From PALSA-612 sp046729255 (GTDB lineage: Bacteria; Actinomycetota; Thermoleophilia; Gaiellales; Gaiellaceae), in contig JBKPGF010000034.1 in assembly GCA_046729255.1 (NCBI GenBank), forward strand, positions 37,095 through 101,094: a stretch of DNA of 64,000 nt, given 5' to 3'. Under the pieces are notes generated by a model that did not search any database, was not told the origin of the DNA, and worked only from the letters and a program-made list of their open reading frames with translations. This document shows positions 28,231 through 37,197 of this stretch, in pieces. Numbering within the stretch: position 1 is the stretch's first letter; each line of letters begins with the position of its first letter. The translations under genes and the position numbers were made by a program.

Positions 28231-29115
28231 ATGGCCGACGAGGTCCGCCTCGAGTCCCGTCCCGACCTCGATCACCCGGTGCTCGTCACCGCGTTCCGCG
28301 GCTGGAACGACGGCGGCCAGGGCGCGTCGCTTGCCGCCCAGCACCTCGTGAACACGTGGGACGCGGAGAAGTTCGCCGACATCGACCCCGAGGGCTTCTT
28401 CGACTTTCAGGCGACCCGGCCGCGCGTCTCGCTCGTCGACGGGCTGACGAGGAAGATCGACTGGCCCGAGAACGACTTCTTCCAGGCTAGTCCCGGAGGC
28501 GGCCGCGACGTCGTGCTGCTCGTCGGCACGGAACCGAACGTCCGCTGGCGGACGTTCACCGAGCTCGTCGTCGACCTCGTGCGCGACCTCGGAGTCGATC
28601 TCGTCGTGAGCCTCGGCGCGCTGCTCGCGGACGTTCCGCACACCCGACCGGCCCCGGTTACGGGCGCCGCTTCCGACCCCGAGCTCGTCGAGCGCCTCGG
28701 CCTGCAGGCATCGCGCTACGAGGGGCCGACCGGCATCGTCGGCGTGCTCCACGACGCGTGCCGCGAGCACGGAATCCCGTCCGTGAGCTTCTGGGCAGCT
28801 GTTCCGCACTATGTCTCGCTCGCGCCGAGCCCGCGGGCGGCGCTGTCGCTCTGCGAGCGGCTCTCGTCGCTGCTCGAGACCCCCATCGACGTCTCGGAGC
28901 TCGAGGCGATGGTCGAGGGCTACACGTCGCACGTGAGCGAGGCCGTGTCGTCGGACGACGACGCCGCGGCATACGTCGACGAGCTCGAGCAGCGAGCCGA
29001 TCTCATCGAGGAGAGCGATCTCCCAAGCGGCGACTCGATCGCCGCCGAGCTCACGCGGTTCCTCCGGGAGCGCGAGCAGGGCGACACCCCGCCCGACGTG
29101 GCTCGTGAGCAATAG
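28231..29115 (+). CDS. PAC2 family protein (proteasome-assembly-chaperone fold)
   Basis: 294 residues. The PAC2 pattern is clear: DHPVLVTAFRGWNDGGQGASLAAQHL near the N-terminus, VVLLVGTEPNVRWRTFTELVVDLVRDLGV, and LGALLADVPHTRPAPVTGAASD. Actinobacterial members are widespread, and a link to the proteasome is assumed from the eukaryotic homologue rather than shown. The C-terminal 50 residues are acidic and helical. It is followed immediately by the 172-nt hairpin element. Confidence 0.85.
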   Translation: MADEVRLESRPDLDHPVLVTAFRGWNDGGQGASLAAQHLVNTWDAEKFADIDPEGFFDFQATRPRVSLVDGLTRKIDWPENDFFQASPGGGRDVVLLVGTEPNVRWRTFTELVVDLVRDLGVDLVVSLGALLADVPHTRPAPVTGAASDPELVERLGLQASRYEGPTGIVGVLHDACREHGIPSVSFWAAVPHYVSLAPSPRAALSLCERLSSLLETPIDVSELEAMVEGYTSHVSEAVSSDDDAAAYVDELEQRADLIEESDLPSGDSIAAELTRFLREREQGDTPPDVAREQ

Positions 29116-29287
29116 GTGGTCACGACCGCAAGTCCAGTTGTGTGCTTGGCCGGCTGCAAACCGTCGCCCGGCGGCGTCCTCGGTCGCCCACGTACGCTTC
29201 GCCTGCTGCGGTACGCGGGTTCCCTGCGTCCTTGCCAGGCTCGGTTTTCGCTCGGCCAATCACCAACGGACTCACGGTCGTGACCAC
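29116..29287. repeat. 172-nt imperfect hairpin element upstream of tag
   Basis: A perfect 13-bp inverted repeat, GTGGTCACGACCG (29116-29128) and CGGTCGTGACCAC (29275-29287), bounds the region directly after the PAC2 stop. Pairing continues inward with mismatches: AGTCCAGTTG with CAACGGACT, CTTGGCCGG with TCGGCCAAT, AAACCG with CGGTTTT. It ends in a CGTAC...GTACG inner hairpin, so the whole segment can fold back on itself. The right arm covers the GTG start of tag. It could be a MITE-like insertion or a structured 5' leader. Confidence 0.65.
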
Positions 29288-29873
29288 TAGCCCAGACGGG
29301 CTCAGCCGCTGCGACTGGGGCATCTCGAACAACCCGCTGTACCTCGCGTACCACGACGAGGAGTGGGGCGTCCCCTCACACGACGACCGGCATCTGTACG
29401 AGATGCTCGTCCTCGAGGGCGCGCAGGCTGGCCTGTCGTGGTCGACGATCCTCAACAAGCGTCAGGGCTACCGCCGCGCGTTCGCGGGCTTCGATCCGAA
29501 GGCAGTGGCGCGGTTCGGCTCGGCGGACGTCGAGCGGCTGCTTCAGGATGCCGGGATCGTCCGTAACCGGCTGAAGGTCGAGTCGGCGGTCTCGAACGCG
29601 CAGCGCGTGCTCGAGGTGCAGGAAGCGGAAGGAAGCCTTGCCGCCTATCTCTGGAGCTTCGTGGGTGGCAAGCCGATCGTCGGCACGTTCTCGAAGATCG
29701 GCGAGATCCCGGCCGAGACGGAGGAGTCGCGGGCGATGAGCAAGGACCTGAAGCGGCGTGGGTTCCGCTTCGTGGGACCCACCGTCTGCTACGCGTTCAT
29801 GCAGTCGACGGGCATGGTCAACGACCACGTCAAATCGTGTTTTCGCTTCAAGGAGCTGACTAAGAAGGGTTAG
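29280..29873 (+). CDS. tag: DNA-3-methyladenine glycosylase I
   Basis: 197 residues from GTG 29280, close to the usual 187-190. Excises 3-methyladenine from alkylated DNA. The four zinc ligands of the family are visible: Cys in SRCDWG, His in LAYHDEEWG, and His and Cys in MVNDHVKSCF. The conserved EMLVLEGAQAGLSWSTIL helix and the RGFRFVGPTVCYAFMQS region are intact. The start codon lies in the right arm of a long hairpin. Its 3' end overlaps convergent dipZ by 14 bp. Confidence 0.93.
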   Translation: MTTSPDGLSRCDWGISNNPLYLAYHDEEWGVPSHDDRHLYEMLVLEGAQAGLSWSTILNKRQGYRRAFAGFDPKAVARFGSADVERLLQDAGIVRNRLKVESAVSNAQRVLEVQEAEGSLAAYLWSFVGGKPIVGTFSKIGEIPAETEESRAMSKDLKRRGFRFVGPTVCYAFMQSTGMVNDHVKSCFRFKELTKKG

Positions 29874-31584
29874 CGCCCGTCGGTCGTCCGGTCGGGCGCA
29901 CCCCGCCAGTCTCGGGCGATCCAGCCTCCGAGCTGAACGTGAAGGCATACGCGGCGAGGCCAGGGCTAAGGCGAAGCTCGACGACATGGTCGGCGCGTTC
30001 GCCGAAGTCCGCGACGGTGTAGAGCCTGTTCTCGGTCACGCCGACCGTGCGTGAAGGGTGGTCGTCGACGAGCACGCGCACCGTCCCACGGCCACTGAGC
30101 ACGAGGTGGACGAGCCGCGCGTGAGCCCGAATGCGAAGGCGCGCCCCGGTGCCGGCGACGCTGCGCTCGCCTTCGATCCGCCAACGGCCCGCGTAGGCGA
30201 GCCCATCTTCGGCGAGCGTCGGCGGGAACGCGTACGTCGCCGTCCGGTCTTCCTTCACGGGCGAACCTGCGTACGACGGGGAGAGGCGTTCCCAGCCGAG
30301 ATACGTCTCCGGTGTCTGGGGCCCCGACGGCGTGCGATCGGGACGGACGACGGCTCGCGGCAGCGATCGGTCGGCGAGGAGGGTGCGGATGGCGTTCTCC
30401 GTCCGGTCGTAGCTGCCCTCGCCGAAGTGGACATAACGAACGTGGCCCGCACGGTCGACGAGGTAGTTCGCGGGCCAGTACTGGTTCGCGTACGCGTTCC
30501 ACGTCCCGAAGTCGTTGTCGAGTGCTACCGGATGCCGGATCCCGAGCTCGTGGACCGCACGCCGCACATTGCCGGGCTCGTGCTCGAACGCGAACTCCGG
30601 CGCGTGCACGCCGACGACGACGAAGCCGTCGCGGCGATACGCGGCGTACCACGCCTTTACGTGTGGGAGCTCGCGGAGACAGTTGACGCACGTGTACGTC
30701 CAGAAGTTCACGAGCACGACCTTCCCGCGGAGGCGAGCCACCGTCAGCGGTTGTCCTTCCGGAGTGTTCAGCCAGCGTGACACCTGGGCGAACTCGGGCG
30801 CCGGACCGAAGTCCTGCAGATTCGCGGTCGCCTCGTGCGTCTTCGCCCCGGGGCCGGTGCGTTGCGGGCGGACGCCGGCGAGGGCGTCACGGGCGCGGGC
30901 GCTGTCCTCGATGTGCTCCTGAACGGCCCGCGTGTAGCCCGGGACGGCGGTCGTGAAGTGCCGGTCGACGTTGAGGGTGATCGCGAGCGCAGTCGCTGCG
31001 ACGACGAGACCGAGGCCGCGGCGCAGCGCCACGGCGTGGACGCGCACGGCGTTCACGCGACTCGCGCGCTGGCCGCCGATCGCGAAAGCGAGCAGCGGCA
31101 CTGCATGGCCGAGCGAGTACGCGAGCGTCAGCAGCAGCGCGTCGAGCCCCACCTCGCGACTCGCCGCAACGACGGCAATGGCGGCGAGGACCGGGCCGGC
31201 ACAGGGCACCATGACGAGACCGAGGCTCGCCCCGAGCAGGAAGCCACCGCCGAGATCGCGTCCACTCCTGCGCGTGAAGCGGAGGAATGGGCGCTCGACG
31301 AGCACGCCGAAGCTCGGAAAGAGGAGCGTCGCCGCCACGAGGAACAACAGTGCGAGGGCGACGTTGCGCAGCACGTCGAGGGGCAGGCCCAACAGATCGA
31401 GGAGCCAGGCTGCAAACAGCACCGACAGCGTGAAGCTGACGACGAGACCCGCGACGATCGCGTATGGACGACGCGGGCCACCCGCCGCCGATCCGGCGAG
31501 CAGCACGGGCAACACCGGCAGCACGCACGGCGACAGGGCGGTTATCAGCCCTGCGACGAACCCGATGCCGATCAGGACGACCAT
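29860..31584 (-). CDS. dipZ: DipZ-type CcdA-thioredoxin fusion
   Basis: 574 residues. An N-terminal CcdA/DsbD-like membrane domain of six helices (1-210) has the paired cysteines in TALSPCVLPVLPV and VMVPCAGPVLAA, which carry reducing power from cytosolic thioredoxin across the membrane. It is joined to an extracytoplasmic thioredoxin-like domain with FWTYTCVNCLRELPH (CVNC near 298-301). A C-terminal beta domain (about 430-560) resembles carbohydrate-binding modules, as in mycobacterial DipZ. The likely role is keeping exported thiols reduced, perhaps including the lipoprotein at 25537-26469. Confidence 0.9.
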   Translation of the reverse strand: MVVLIGIGFVAGLITALSPCVLPVLPVLLAGSAAGGPRRPYAIVAGLVVSFTLSVLFAAWLLDLLGLPLDVLRNVALALLFLVAATLLFPSFGVLVERPFLRFTRRSGRDLGGGFLLGASLGLVMVPCAGPVLAAIAVVAASREVGLDALLLTLAYSLGHAVPLLAFAIGGQRASRVNAVRVHAVALRRGLGLVVAATALAITLNVDRHFTTAVPGYTRAVQEHIEDSARARDALAGVRPQRTGPGAKTHEATANLQDFGPAPEFAQVSRWLNTPEGQPLTVARLRGKVVLVNFWTYTCVNCLRELPHVKAWYAAYRRDGFVVVGVHAPEFAFEHEPGNVRRAVHELGIRHPVALDNDFGTWNAYANQYWPANYLVDRAGHVRYVHFGEGSYDRTENAIRTLLADRSLPRAVVRPDRTPSGPQTPETYLGWERLSPSYAGSPVKEDRTATYAFPPTLAEDGLAYAGRWRIEGERSVAGTGARLRIRAHARLVHLVLSGRGTVRVLVDDHPSRTVGVTENRLYTVADFGERADHVVELRLSPGLAAYAFTFSSEAGSPETGGVRPTGRPTGANPS

Positions 31585-31587
31585 CAG

Positions 31588-31606
31588 CTCCGAGCGTAGC
31601 TCGGAG
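31588..31606. promoter_or_regulatory. Perfect palindrome over the dipZ promoter
   Basis: CTCCGAGC-GTA-GCTCGGAG is an exact 8-bp inverted repeat with a 3-nt centre, starting 4 bp from the dipZ ATG. It contains the minus-strand TACGCT hexamer (31593-31598, 8 nt before the start). It may be an operator or a 5' hairpin. Confidence 0.45.
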
Positions 31607-31631
31607 AGCTTGCGCTGAGGTTACGACCCGT

Positions 31632-34121
31632 TCAGGGTCCTGAAGAGCCGTCGGTAGGTGGCTCGGCCAGCGCTGCTGCCGGTTCGGAGGGCGTTTCTTC
31701 TGCGGGCGCCGCCTCGAGTTCAGCTTGGCGCTCCGCCGGCTGCGCCGCTGCGGCCCCGCGCTTCTTGCGCCGCCTCCGTCTACGGGAGCGTCGCGGCGGC
31801 TTCGGCTCCGGGAGGTTCTCCGCGAGCGCGCCCGCAACTTCGTGGACAGTCCCCAACTCTTCCCGCGCGGCGTCGAGCAGCTTCGTCGCGCGCGGCGTGT
31901 ACCCGTCTGCGGACGCAAGCAGGGCCGCGGCCACTGGGAGGGGCTGCTCACGCGCTGCGGCGACGAGCTTCGCCGCGTTCTCCTCGTGCCGGTGACCGCG
32001 GGAGTTGGCGAGGGCACCGAGCAGCCGCTTCGCCTCAGCGAACTCGGCGCTGGCCGCGCGGTCCTGAGCCTTGCGGGTCGCCCGCGCCAGCCGCCAGGTC
32101 CAGCGGGCGAGGATCTGCTCTGGCGCGTCGGGCTTCTCCTGGTCGATCGCCTGGAGCAGCATGCGCCCGCCCGGCAGGCGATCCTTCTCCCACGGCGGCG
32201 CCTGCGTGACGAGCGTGACGAGATCGTCGAAGCTCGCGCGGTCGACCGTCGTCGAGACGCGGTCGGCGAGGGCCATCATCCGCAGGCGGCGGTTCGGATT
32301 CTCGGCGGCGCACGTAAAGAGAAACTGGTCGAGCGCCTCCTTTCCGGCTCTCCCGTCGGTGAAGCTCTGGACGATATCGGCTCGCTCTTCGAAGCGCACC
32401 GCACGGCCGGCGAACGTCGCCCAGTAGCGCTGCTCCTCCTCGTCGAGGTACTTCGGATCGATGCGCTGCCACTCGCGTGCGATGACCGCGAGGCGGCGGC
32501 GCACGTCGGGCGTTACCGGGACGAGCCCCGGCGCCGGCGTCAGCCGGCGGCGGGCGCGCCGCTGGAAGCGACGGCGCGGAGCCGGAGTGACGCGCGCGCC
32601 CTCACGGTAGAAGTCCGAGTCGAGCAGTGAGTGGAGGGTGATCACGCGCTCGGAGTGCGTCGCGCCCTTGTTCACGAAGTCGACGACGATCCCGGCTTCC
32701 TTGCGAGGGTGCATGCGCATGATGCGGCCGATGCGCTGCTGGTACACGCGACGGCTCGCTGTCGGCGCCAGGTGCATGACGACGGTCGCCCGCGGAGAGT
32801 TCCACCCTTCGGCCAGCAGCATCGCGTTGATCAGGACGTTGATCTCGCCGCGCTCGTACGCCGCGAGCGTCTCCGCGAGGCGGACGGGCGGCGTACGTCC
32901 GGACACCGCTTCCGCCTTGAGGCCCGCGGCTCGGAACTCCTGGGCGAGGTTGTACGCGTGGTCGACGCCGGCCGCGTAGACGATGCCGGGCGTGTCTTCG
33001 AAGCGATCGCGGTAGAGGCTCGCTGCCGCCTGGTTCAGCGCCTTGTGGTCGAGCACCTTCGCCAGCGCGCCTTCGTCGAAGTCACCGCCGACGATCGGCA
33101 CGGAGTTGATGGCGGCCACCGGCGGCACCCGCAGGCAGCGCAGCGGGGCGATGAGCCCGCGACGCGCGGCGTCCTGAAGCGGCAGGTCGTCGACGGAGGC
33201 GGGGAACACGTCTGCCACCTGCTTCGCGATCAGCTGCTCCGTGGCGGTCATGCCGATGTAGATCGGCTCCGGGAAGCTGCGGATGGCCGCGGAGGTCTTC
33301 TCGCCTAGCGCCGTGTGCGCCTCGTCCGCGATCACGAGGTGGTAGGCGTTGCGGTCGAGGTCGCCCACGTGGCGCGCGAACCACGCATAGGTCTGGATTG
33401 TGATCGGGTTCGAAAGGGGCGGCTCACTCCCGTTGAGGATCACGGGCGTGAGCCGGTCTCCGTAGCCCTCCGCCGTCAGCTCACGGATGAACTGGCTGAC
33501 GAGCAGCCGCCGATGCGTGAGGATGAGAACGCCCGCCGTCCGCGCGGCCTCGACGAAGCCGGCCGCAGCGATCGTCTTTCCTGAAGCTGTCGGATGCCGG
33601 AAGCGGTAGCGACGGACGGCGCCCGGGTCGTCGGCGATGGTCGCAGGCTCGTCCTCGTCGACTTCGATCTGGCCGTTATCGACGAGGCCGTTGAGGTCGC
33701 CGTTCTCGTCCTCCTCCACTTCGTGCAGCGCGTCGAAGCCGTTCGCCTCCTCGAGCTCTCGCTGGTTGGCGGTAATGAGCGCGGTGAGCATGCCGGCGAG
33801 CGCGTCGACCTGATGCCGACGCAGCTCAGTACCCGACTCGAGGTGAGGCGGCTTGGCCGAGAGCACGCGCTCGAGGCCCAGCATGACCGCGAAGCGCACG
33901 CGCCACTCGTAGGACGGCTCGTCGTGGCCGGCGCCGATCTCGGCGATCGCCTCGTCGAGGGCGCGGCGGCGCGCCGTCCCTGCAGCGAGCACCTGGACCG
34001 GATCCTCGTCCGGCTGGAGGAGGGGCTCGCCGGCCCAGCGTTCGGCCCGCGCGGCATCCGCATCCGCGGGCAGGCCAGGCGCCTCTATGGCTGTGGTCCG
34101 CTGTGGTGAGATTTCCTGCAT
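31632..34121 (-). CDS. Superfamily 2 DEAD/DEAH-box helicase with acidic insert and basic tail
   Basis: 829 residues. Helicase motifs: Walker A as PTASGKT (177-183), motif Ia ILTHRRLLVSQF, DEAH (266-269), TAT (292-294), and motif VI QQRIGRIMR (461-469), the set of type I/III restriction-like and UvrB-like translocases. An acidic insert (about 123-168, rich in E/D) sits just before Walker A. The C-terminal 250 residues are helical and end in an Arg/Lys-rich patch (RRSRRRRRRKKRG) and an Ala/Glu/Pro tail. No nuclease or methylase domain or neighbour is seen, so a stand-alone DNA or RNA remodelling role is likelier than restriction. Confidence 0.82.
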   Translation of the reverse strand: MQEISPQRTTAIEAPGLPADADAARAERWAGEPLLQPDEDPVQVLAAGTARRRALDEAIAEIGAGHDEPSYEWRVRFAVMLGLERVLSAKPPHLESGTELRRHQVDALAGMLTALITANQRELEEANGFDALHEVEEDENGDLNGLVDNGQIEVDEDEPATIADDPGAVRRYRFRHPTASGKTIAAAGFVEAARTAGVLILTHRRLLVSQFIRELTAEGYGDRLTPVILNGSEPPLSNPITIQTYAWFARHVGDLDRNAYHLVIADEAHTALGEKTSAAIRSFPEPIYIGMTATEQLIAKQVADVFPASVDDLPLQDAARRGLIAPLRCLRVPPVAAINSVPIVGGDFDEGALAKVLDHKALNQAAASLYRDRFEDTPGIVYAAGVDHAYNLAQEFRAAGLKAEAVSGRTPPVRLAETLAAYERGEINVLINAMLLAEGWNSPRATVVMHLAPTASRRVYQQRIGRIMRMHPRKEAGIVVDFVNKGATHSERVITLHSLLDSDFYREGARVTPAPRRRFQRRARRRLTPAPGLVPVTPDVRRRLAVIAREWQRIDPKYLDEEEQRYWATFAGRAVRFEERADIVQSFTDGRAGKEALDQFLFTCAAENPNRRLRMMALADRVSTTVDRASFDDLVTLVTQAPPWEKDRLPGGRMLLQAIDQEKPDAPEQILARWTWRLARATRKAQDRAASAEFAEAKRLLGALANSRGHRHEENAAKLVAAAREQPLPVAAALLASADGYTPRATKLLDAAREELGTVHEVAGALAENLPEPKPPRRSRRRRRRKKRGAAAAQPAERQAELEAAPAEETPSEPAAALAEPPTDGSSGP

Positions 34122-34227
34122 GGGTGCAGCACGGTCCGCCGTGCTGCCGCTTCGAGAAGATCGCCCGCAAGCCTCAGCGAGCTCACCCAGGAGGATACCC
34201 GAACGGACAGAAGGCTACCGTGTGACC

Positions 34228-37026
34228 GTGGGTGAACCGCCCGTGCAGCTGAGTGACGAGCAACTGGCCGAGCTTCGGCGCTGGGCGGACGGTCTCGTAG
34301 AGAAAGGCGCCGACGGCGAGCTCGAGGTGTTCGCGCGCGCCATCGGTCCTTTGGGCGAGGAAGTCGCGCGCATGCGCGCTGGTCGACCGCGGCGTCCCGA
34401 GCAGCGCTTCGAGATGGCCTCGCTCCGACGCCAGGCCGAGTCGGTCGTCGAAAACGGCGCTCCCGAGCAGGTGCGCGCGGCGGCTCGCGCCGTTTTGCTC
34501 CTCTGCGACGACATTGCGACCGGTCGCAGGAAGGCCAACGCAGAGCGCGAGCAGCGCCGACGGCAATGGCTCGTGACCATCATCGGCGCGGCAGCATGCG
34601 CTGTGCTCGTGGCGGTCGTCGCGACGCGCGGAGGCAGCGACTCACTCGACGCGGCCGGGCCGGCAAACGCATTCGTGGGCAACCGGGCGCTTTCCAGCCT
34701 CGGTTTCAGCGTCTCGGGTGACGAAGGAGACCGTGCGGGGACGGAGTGGCGGTTGGACGGCGAGCCGGCCGAGGGGCGTGTGAAGGCCGTCGACGATCGC
34801 CTCGTCTATCGGCCGGGGCGAGTGACCGACGGCGAGCACACCGTGGAGGTGTCGCGGGGGACCGGGCTCTTCGGCGAGTCCCGCGCGTCCTGGACGTTCA
34901 CCGTCGACACCCGTCCGCCCGCGATCAGCGTCTCGAAGGGCTCGCTGACCGCTGGGCGAGGCGTGGCGTACACGCTTCACGGCGCGACCGAGCCGGGAGC
35001 GAGGCTGCGCGTGAACGGCACGCTCGCAACGGTCGACGCACGCGGCCGCTTCGCCGTCCCGTTCCCTGCCGCACCCACGCGGACAGTCGTGCTCATCGCA
35101 CGGGACGGGACGGGAAACGTGACAGACAGCCGCCTGAAGGTCGGCACCGCGCCGCGTCTGCCACGTAACCCTGTGCGCGCCGTGCACGTGAGCGCCGACG
35201 CCTGGGCGCATCCTGGACTGCGGGCCGGCGTGCTGAGCCTGCTCGCGGAGCGGAAGATCAACGCGGTCGAGCTCGATATCAAGGACGAGCTGGGCATCGT
35301 CGGCTGGCGCTCCGGCGTACCGCTTGCGCGGAGGATCGGCGCCGAGCGCGACACGTATGACCTCGCTGCCGCCGTCAAGCTGTTGCACGAGCGCGGTGCT
35401 CGGGTGATCGGGCGGCTCGTCGCGTTCCGCGATCCCGTGCTCGCAGAATGGGCGTGGACGCACGGCCGCCGCGAGCTCGTCATCCAGACACCCGACGGCG
35501 GCGCGTATTCGGGCGGCTACGGCGGCTTCACGAACTATGTTCACGACGACGTTCAGGCCTACAACGTCGACCTGGCTGTCGCCGCCGCGAAGCTCGGAGT
35601 AGACGACATCCTCTACGACTACGTGCGGCGGCCGGATGGGCCGGTCGCGTCGATGGTCGTCGCGGGCCTCGAGGGCGATCCGGCCGACGCCGTCGTGAGG
35701 TTCCTCGCGCTCGCGCGAAAGCGGTTGAGCCGGCACGGCACGTTCCTCGGCGCTTCGGTCTTCGGGATCGCCGCTACCCGGCCGGACGAGATCGCGCAGG
35801 ATGTGCCGGCGATGGCGCGGGAGGTGGACTACGTCGCGCCGATGGTCTATCCATCGCACTGGGCGCAGCAGGAGTACGGTGTCGCGAATCCGGAGCGGGA
35901 GCCGTACGCGATCGTCCGGCGGTCGCTGCTCGACTTTCGCCGCGCCGTGCGCGGCTCGGGAGCGCGCGTCGTGCCCTGGCTCCAGGACTTCTCGCTCGGA
36001 GTGGATTACGGCGACCGCGAGGTGCGCGCGCAGATAGACGCAACACGTGCAGCGGGAATCGACGAGTACCTGCTCTGGGATCCGCGGGTCACGTATGCAG
36101 GTGGAGCGCTGACCCAGAACGCCGCGCTGCCGACCGTCGGCTCCCGCGCGACGGCGCCGGGCTCGCAAGAGCTCGTGAAGCTGCCGGCGTCCCGCTCGCC
36201 CGACGATCCCGTACGCAGCGGTCTCCCGCCGAACGAGCTCGGCGTCGTGCCCGTGATCATGTATCACCGCCTACTGCCGGACGGCGGCGGCGAGTACGAC
36301 ATTACACCTGCCGAGTTCCGCGCCGAGCTCACGCGGTTGTACCGAGACCACTACCGCCCGGTGACGGCTTCAACGGTCGCGACGGGGAAGATCGACCTGC
36401 CGCGCGGCGCTTCGCCGGTCGTGCTGACCTTCGACGACTCGTCAAGCAGCCAGGCGGCGCTGCTCGAGGACAACCGCATCGATCCCGACTCGGCGGTCGG
36501 CATCATGCTCGACTTCGCGAGAGAGCACCCCGACTTCCGGCCGGTGGGAACGTTCTACGTCAACCGCGAGCCGTTCGGGGACGACCCGCGCGCCGCGGAG
36601 CTGGCGCGTCGCCTCGTCGCGCTCGGCTTCGAGCTCGGCAACCACACGCTCGACCACGCCCGCCTCGATGAGCTGCCCGACGGAGAGGTGCAGCGTGAGA
36701 TCGTCCTCGGCAACCGGCTGATCCGCGAGCTCGTGCCGGACGCGGAGGTGGAGACGATCGCGCTGCCGTTCGGCCTGCTGCCGATCAATCGCAAGCTTGC
36801 GCTCGCGGGCTCCTGGGACGGGGAGAGCTACCGCTTCGCCGGGGCCTTCCTCGCCGGCGCCGAGCCGTCGCCATCACCCTTCGCGGACGACTTCGACGCC
36901 CGGGAGATCCCGCGCATCCGCACCGACCCCGAAAGCCTCCTCAACGGCTCCTCCGACTGGCTGACACGTCTAGAAGCGAGCCCGGAGCTGCGCTACGTTT
37001 CCGACGGCAAGGCCAGCACTCCGTGA
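34228..37026 (+). CDS. Membrane-anchored DUF4015 glycosidase-like / NodB polysaccharide deacetylase fusion
   Basis: 932 residues from GTG 34228, chosen because TACCGT (34216-34221) ends 6 nt before it. A cytosolic helical segment (about 1-110) leads to one membrane helix (WLVTIIGAAACAVLVAVVAT). Outside follow one or two Ig-like beta domains, then a DUF4015-type TIM-barrel domain (about 315-630: AVHVSADAW...INAVELDIKDELG, LGVDDILYDYVRRPDG). A C-terminal polysaccharide deacetylase domain (about 670-932) has VIMYHRLLPD, metal-binding Asp-Asp in LTFDDSSSS and the HTLDH motif. It probably remodels a cell-surface polysaccharide; the substrate is unknown. Confidence 0.85.
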   Translation: MGEPPVQLSDEQLAELRRWADGLVEKGADGELEVFARAIGPLGEEVARMRAGRPRRPEQRFEMASLRRQAESVVENGAPEQVRAAARAVLLLCDDIATGRRKANAEREQRRRQWLVTIIGAAACAVLVAVVATRGGSDSLDAAGPANAFVGNRALSSLGFSVSGDEGDRAGTEWRLDGEPAEGRVKAVDDRLVYRPGRVTDGEHTVEVSRGTGLFGESRASWTFTVDTRPPAISVSKGSLTAGRGVAYTLHGATEPGARLRVNGTLATVDARGRFAVPFPAAPTRTVVLIARDGTGNVTDSRLKVGTAPRLPRNPVRAVHVSADAWAHPGLRAGVLSLLAERKINAVELDIKDELGIVGWRSGVPLARRIGAERDTYDLAAAVKLLHERGARVIGRLVAFRDPVLAEWAWTHGRRELVIQTPDGGAYSGGYGGFTNYVHDDVQAYNVDLAVAAAKLGVDDILYDYVRRPDGPVASMVVAGLEGDPADAVVRFLALARKRLSRHGTFLGASVFGIAATRPDEIAQDVPAMAREVDYVAPMVYPSHWAQQEYGVANPEREPYAIVRRSLLDFRRAVRGSGARVVPWLQDFSLGVDYGDREVRAQIDATRAAGIDEYLLWDPRVTYAGGALTQNAALPTVGSRATAPGSQELVKLPASRSPDDPVRSGLPPNELGVVPVIMYHRLLPDGGGEYDITPAEFRAELTRLYRDHYRPVTASTVATGKIDLPRGASPVVLTFDDSSSSQAALLEDNRIDPDSAVGIMLDFAREHPDFRPVGTFYVNREPFGDDPRAAELARRLVALGFELGNHTLDHARLDELPDGEVQREIVLGNRLIRELVPDAEVETIALPFGLLPINRKLALAGSWDGESYRFAGAFLAGAEPSPSPFADDFDAREIPRIRTDPESLLNGSSDWLTRLEASPELRYVSDGKASTP

Positions 37027-37197
37027 CCCGGCGAGTCCTGGGGCGCCGCTGGCCAAGGAGGCAAGCGAGCGGCGCGCAGGGCAGTATCCGAATACGGCCA
37101 AGCGCCGCGAGCGCAGGATCCTGCCGCCAGCGGCGTCAGGTCGCCGCGAGGCTGGCTTCGCCAGCCTCGGATGCGGCCGCCCAGGACTCGCTCCGGG
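37027..37197 (+). repeat. Structured dispersed element, copy 2
   Basis: Fills exactly the gap between two convergent stop codons. Terminal stem: GCGAGTCCTGGGGCG (37031-37045) with CGCCCAGGACTCGC (37178-37191), perfect apart from one bulged G and extended by CCCG/CGGG outside. The second stem is CGCCGCTGGC with GCCAGCGGCG. The core carries AAGGAGGCAAGCG, GCGGCGC/GCGCCGC, GTAT-CCGA-ATAC and GGATCCTGCCG. The 3' hairpin is GAGGCTGGC-TTC-GCCAGCCTC (37148-37168), a perfect 9-bp stem unrelated in sequence to that of copy 1. It may serve as bidirectional terminator. Confidence 0.85.

Noticed and set aside
31632..34121. Restriction enzyme or defence island around the helicase
   Set aside because: Neighbours are housekeeping or surface genes with no methylase, nuclease or toxin-antitoxin partner.
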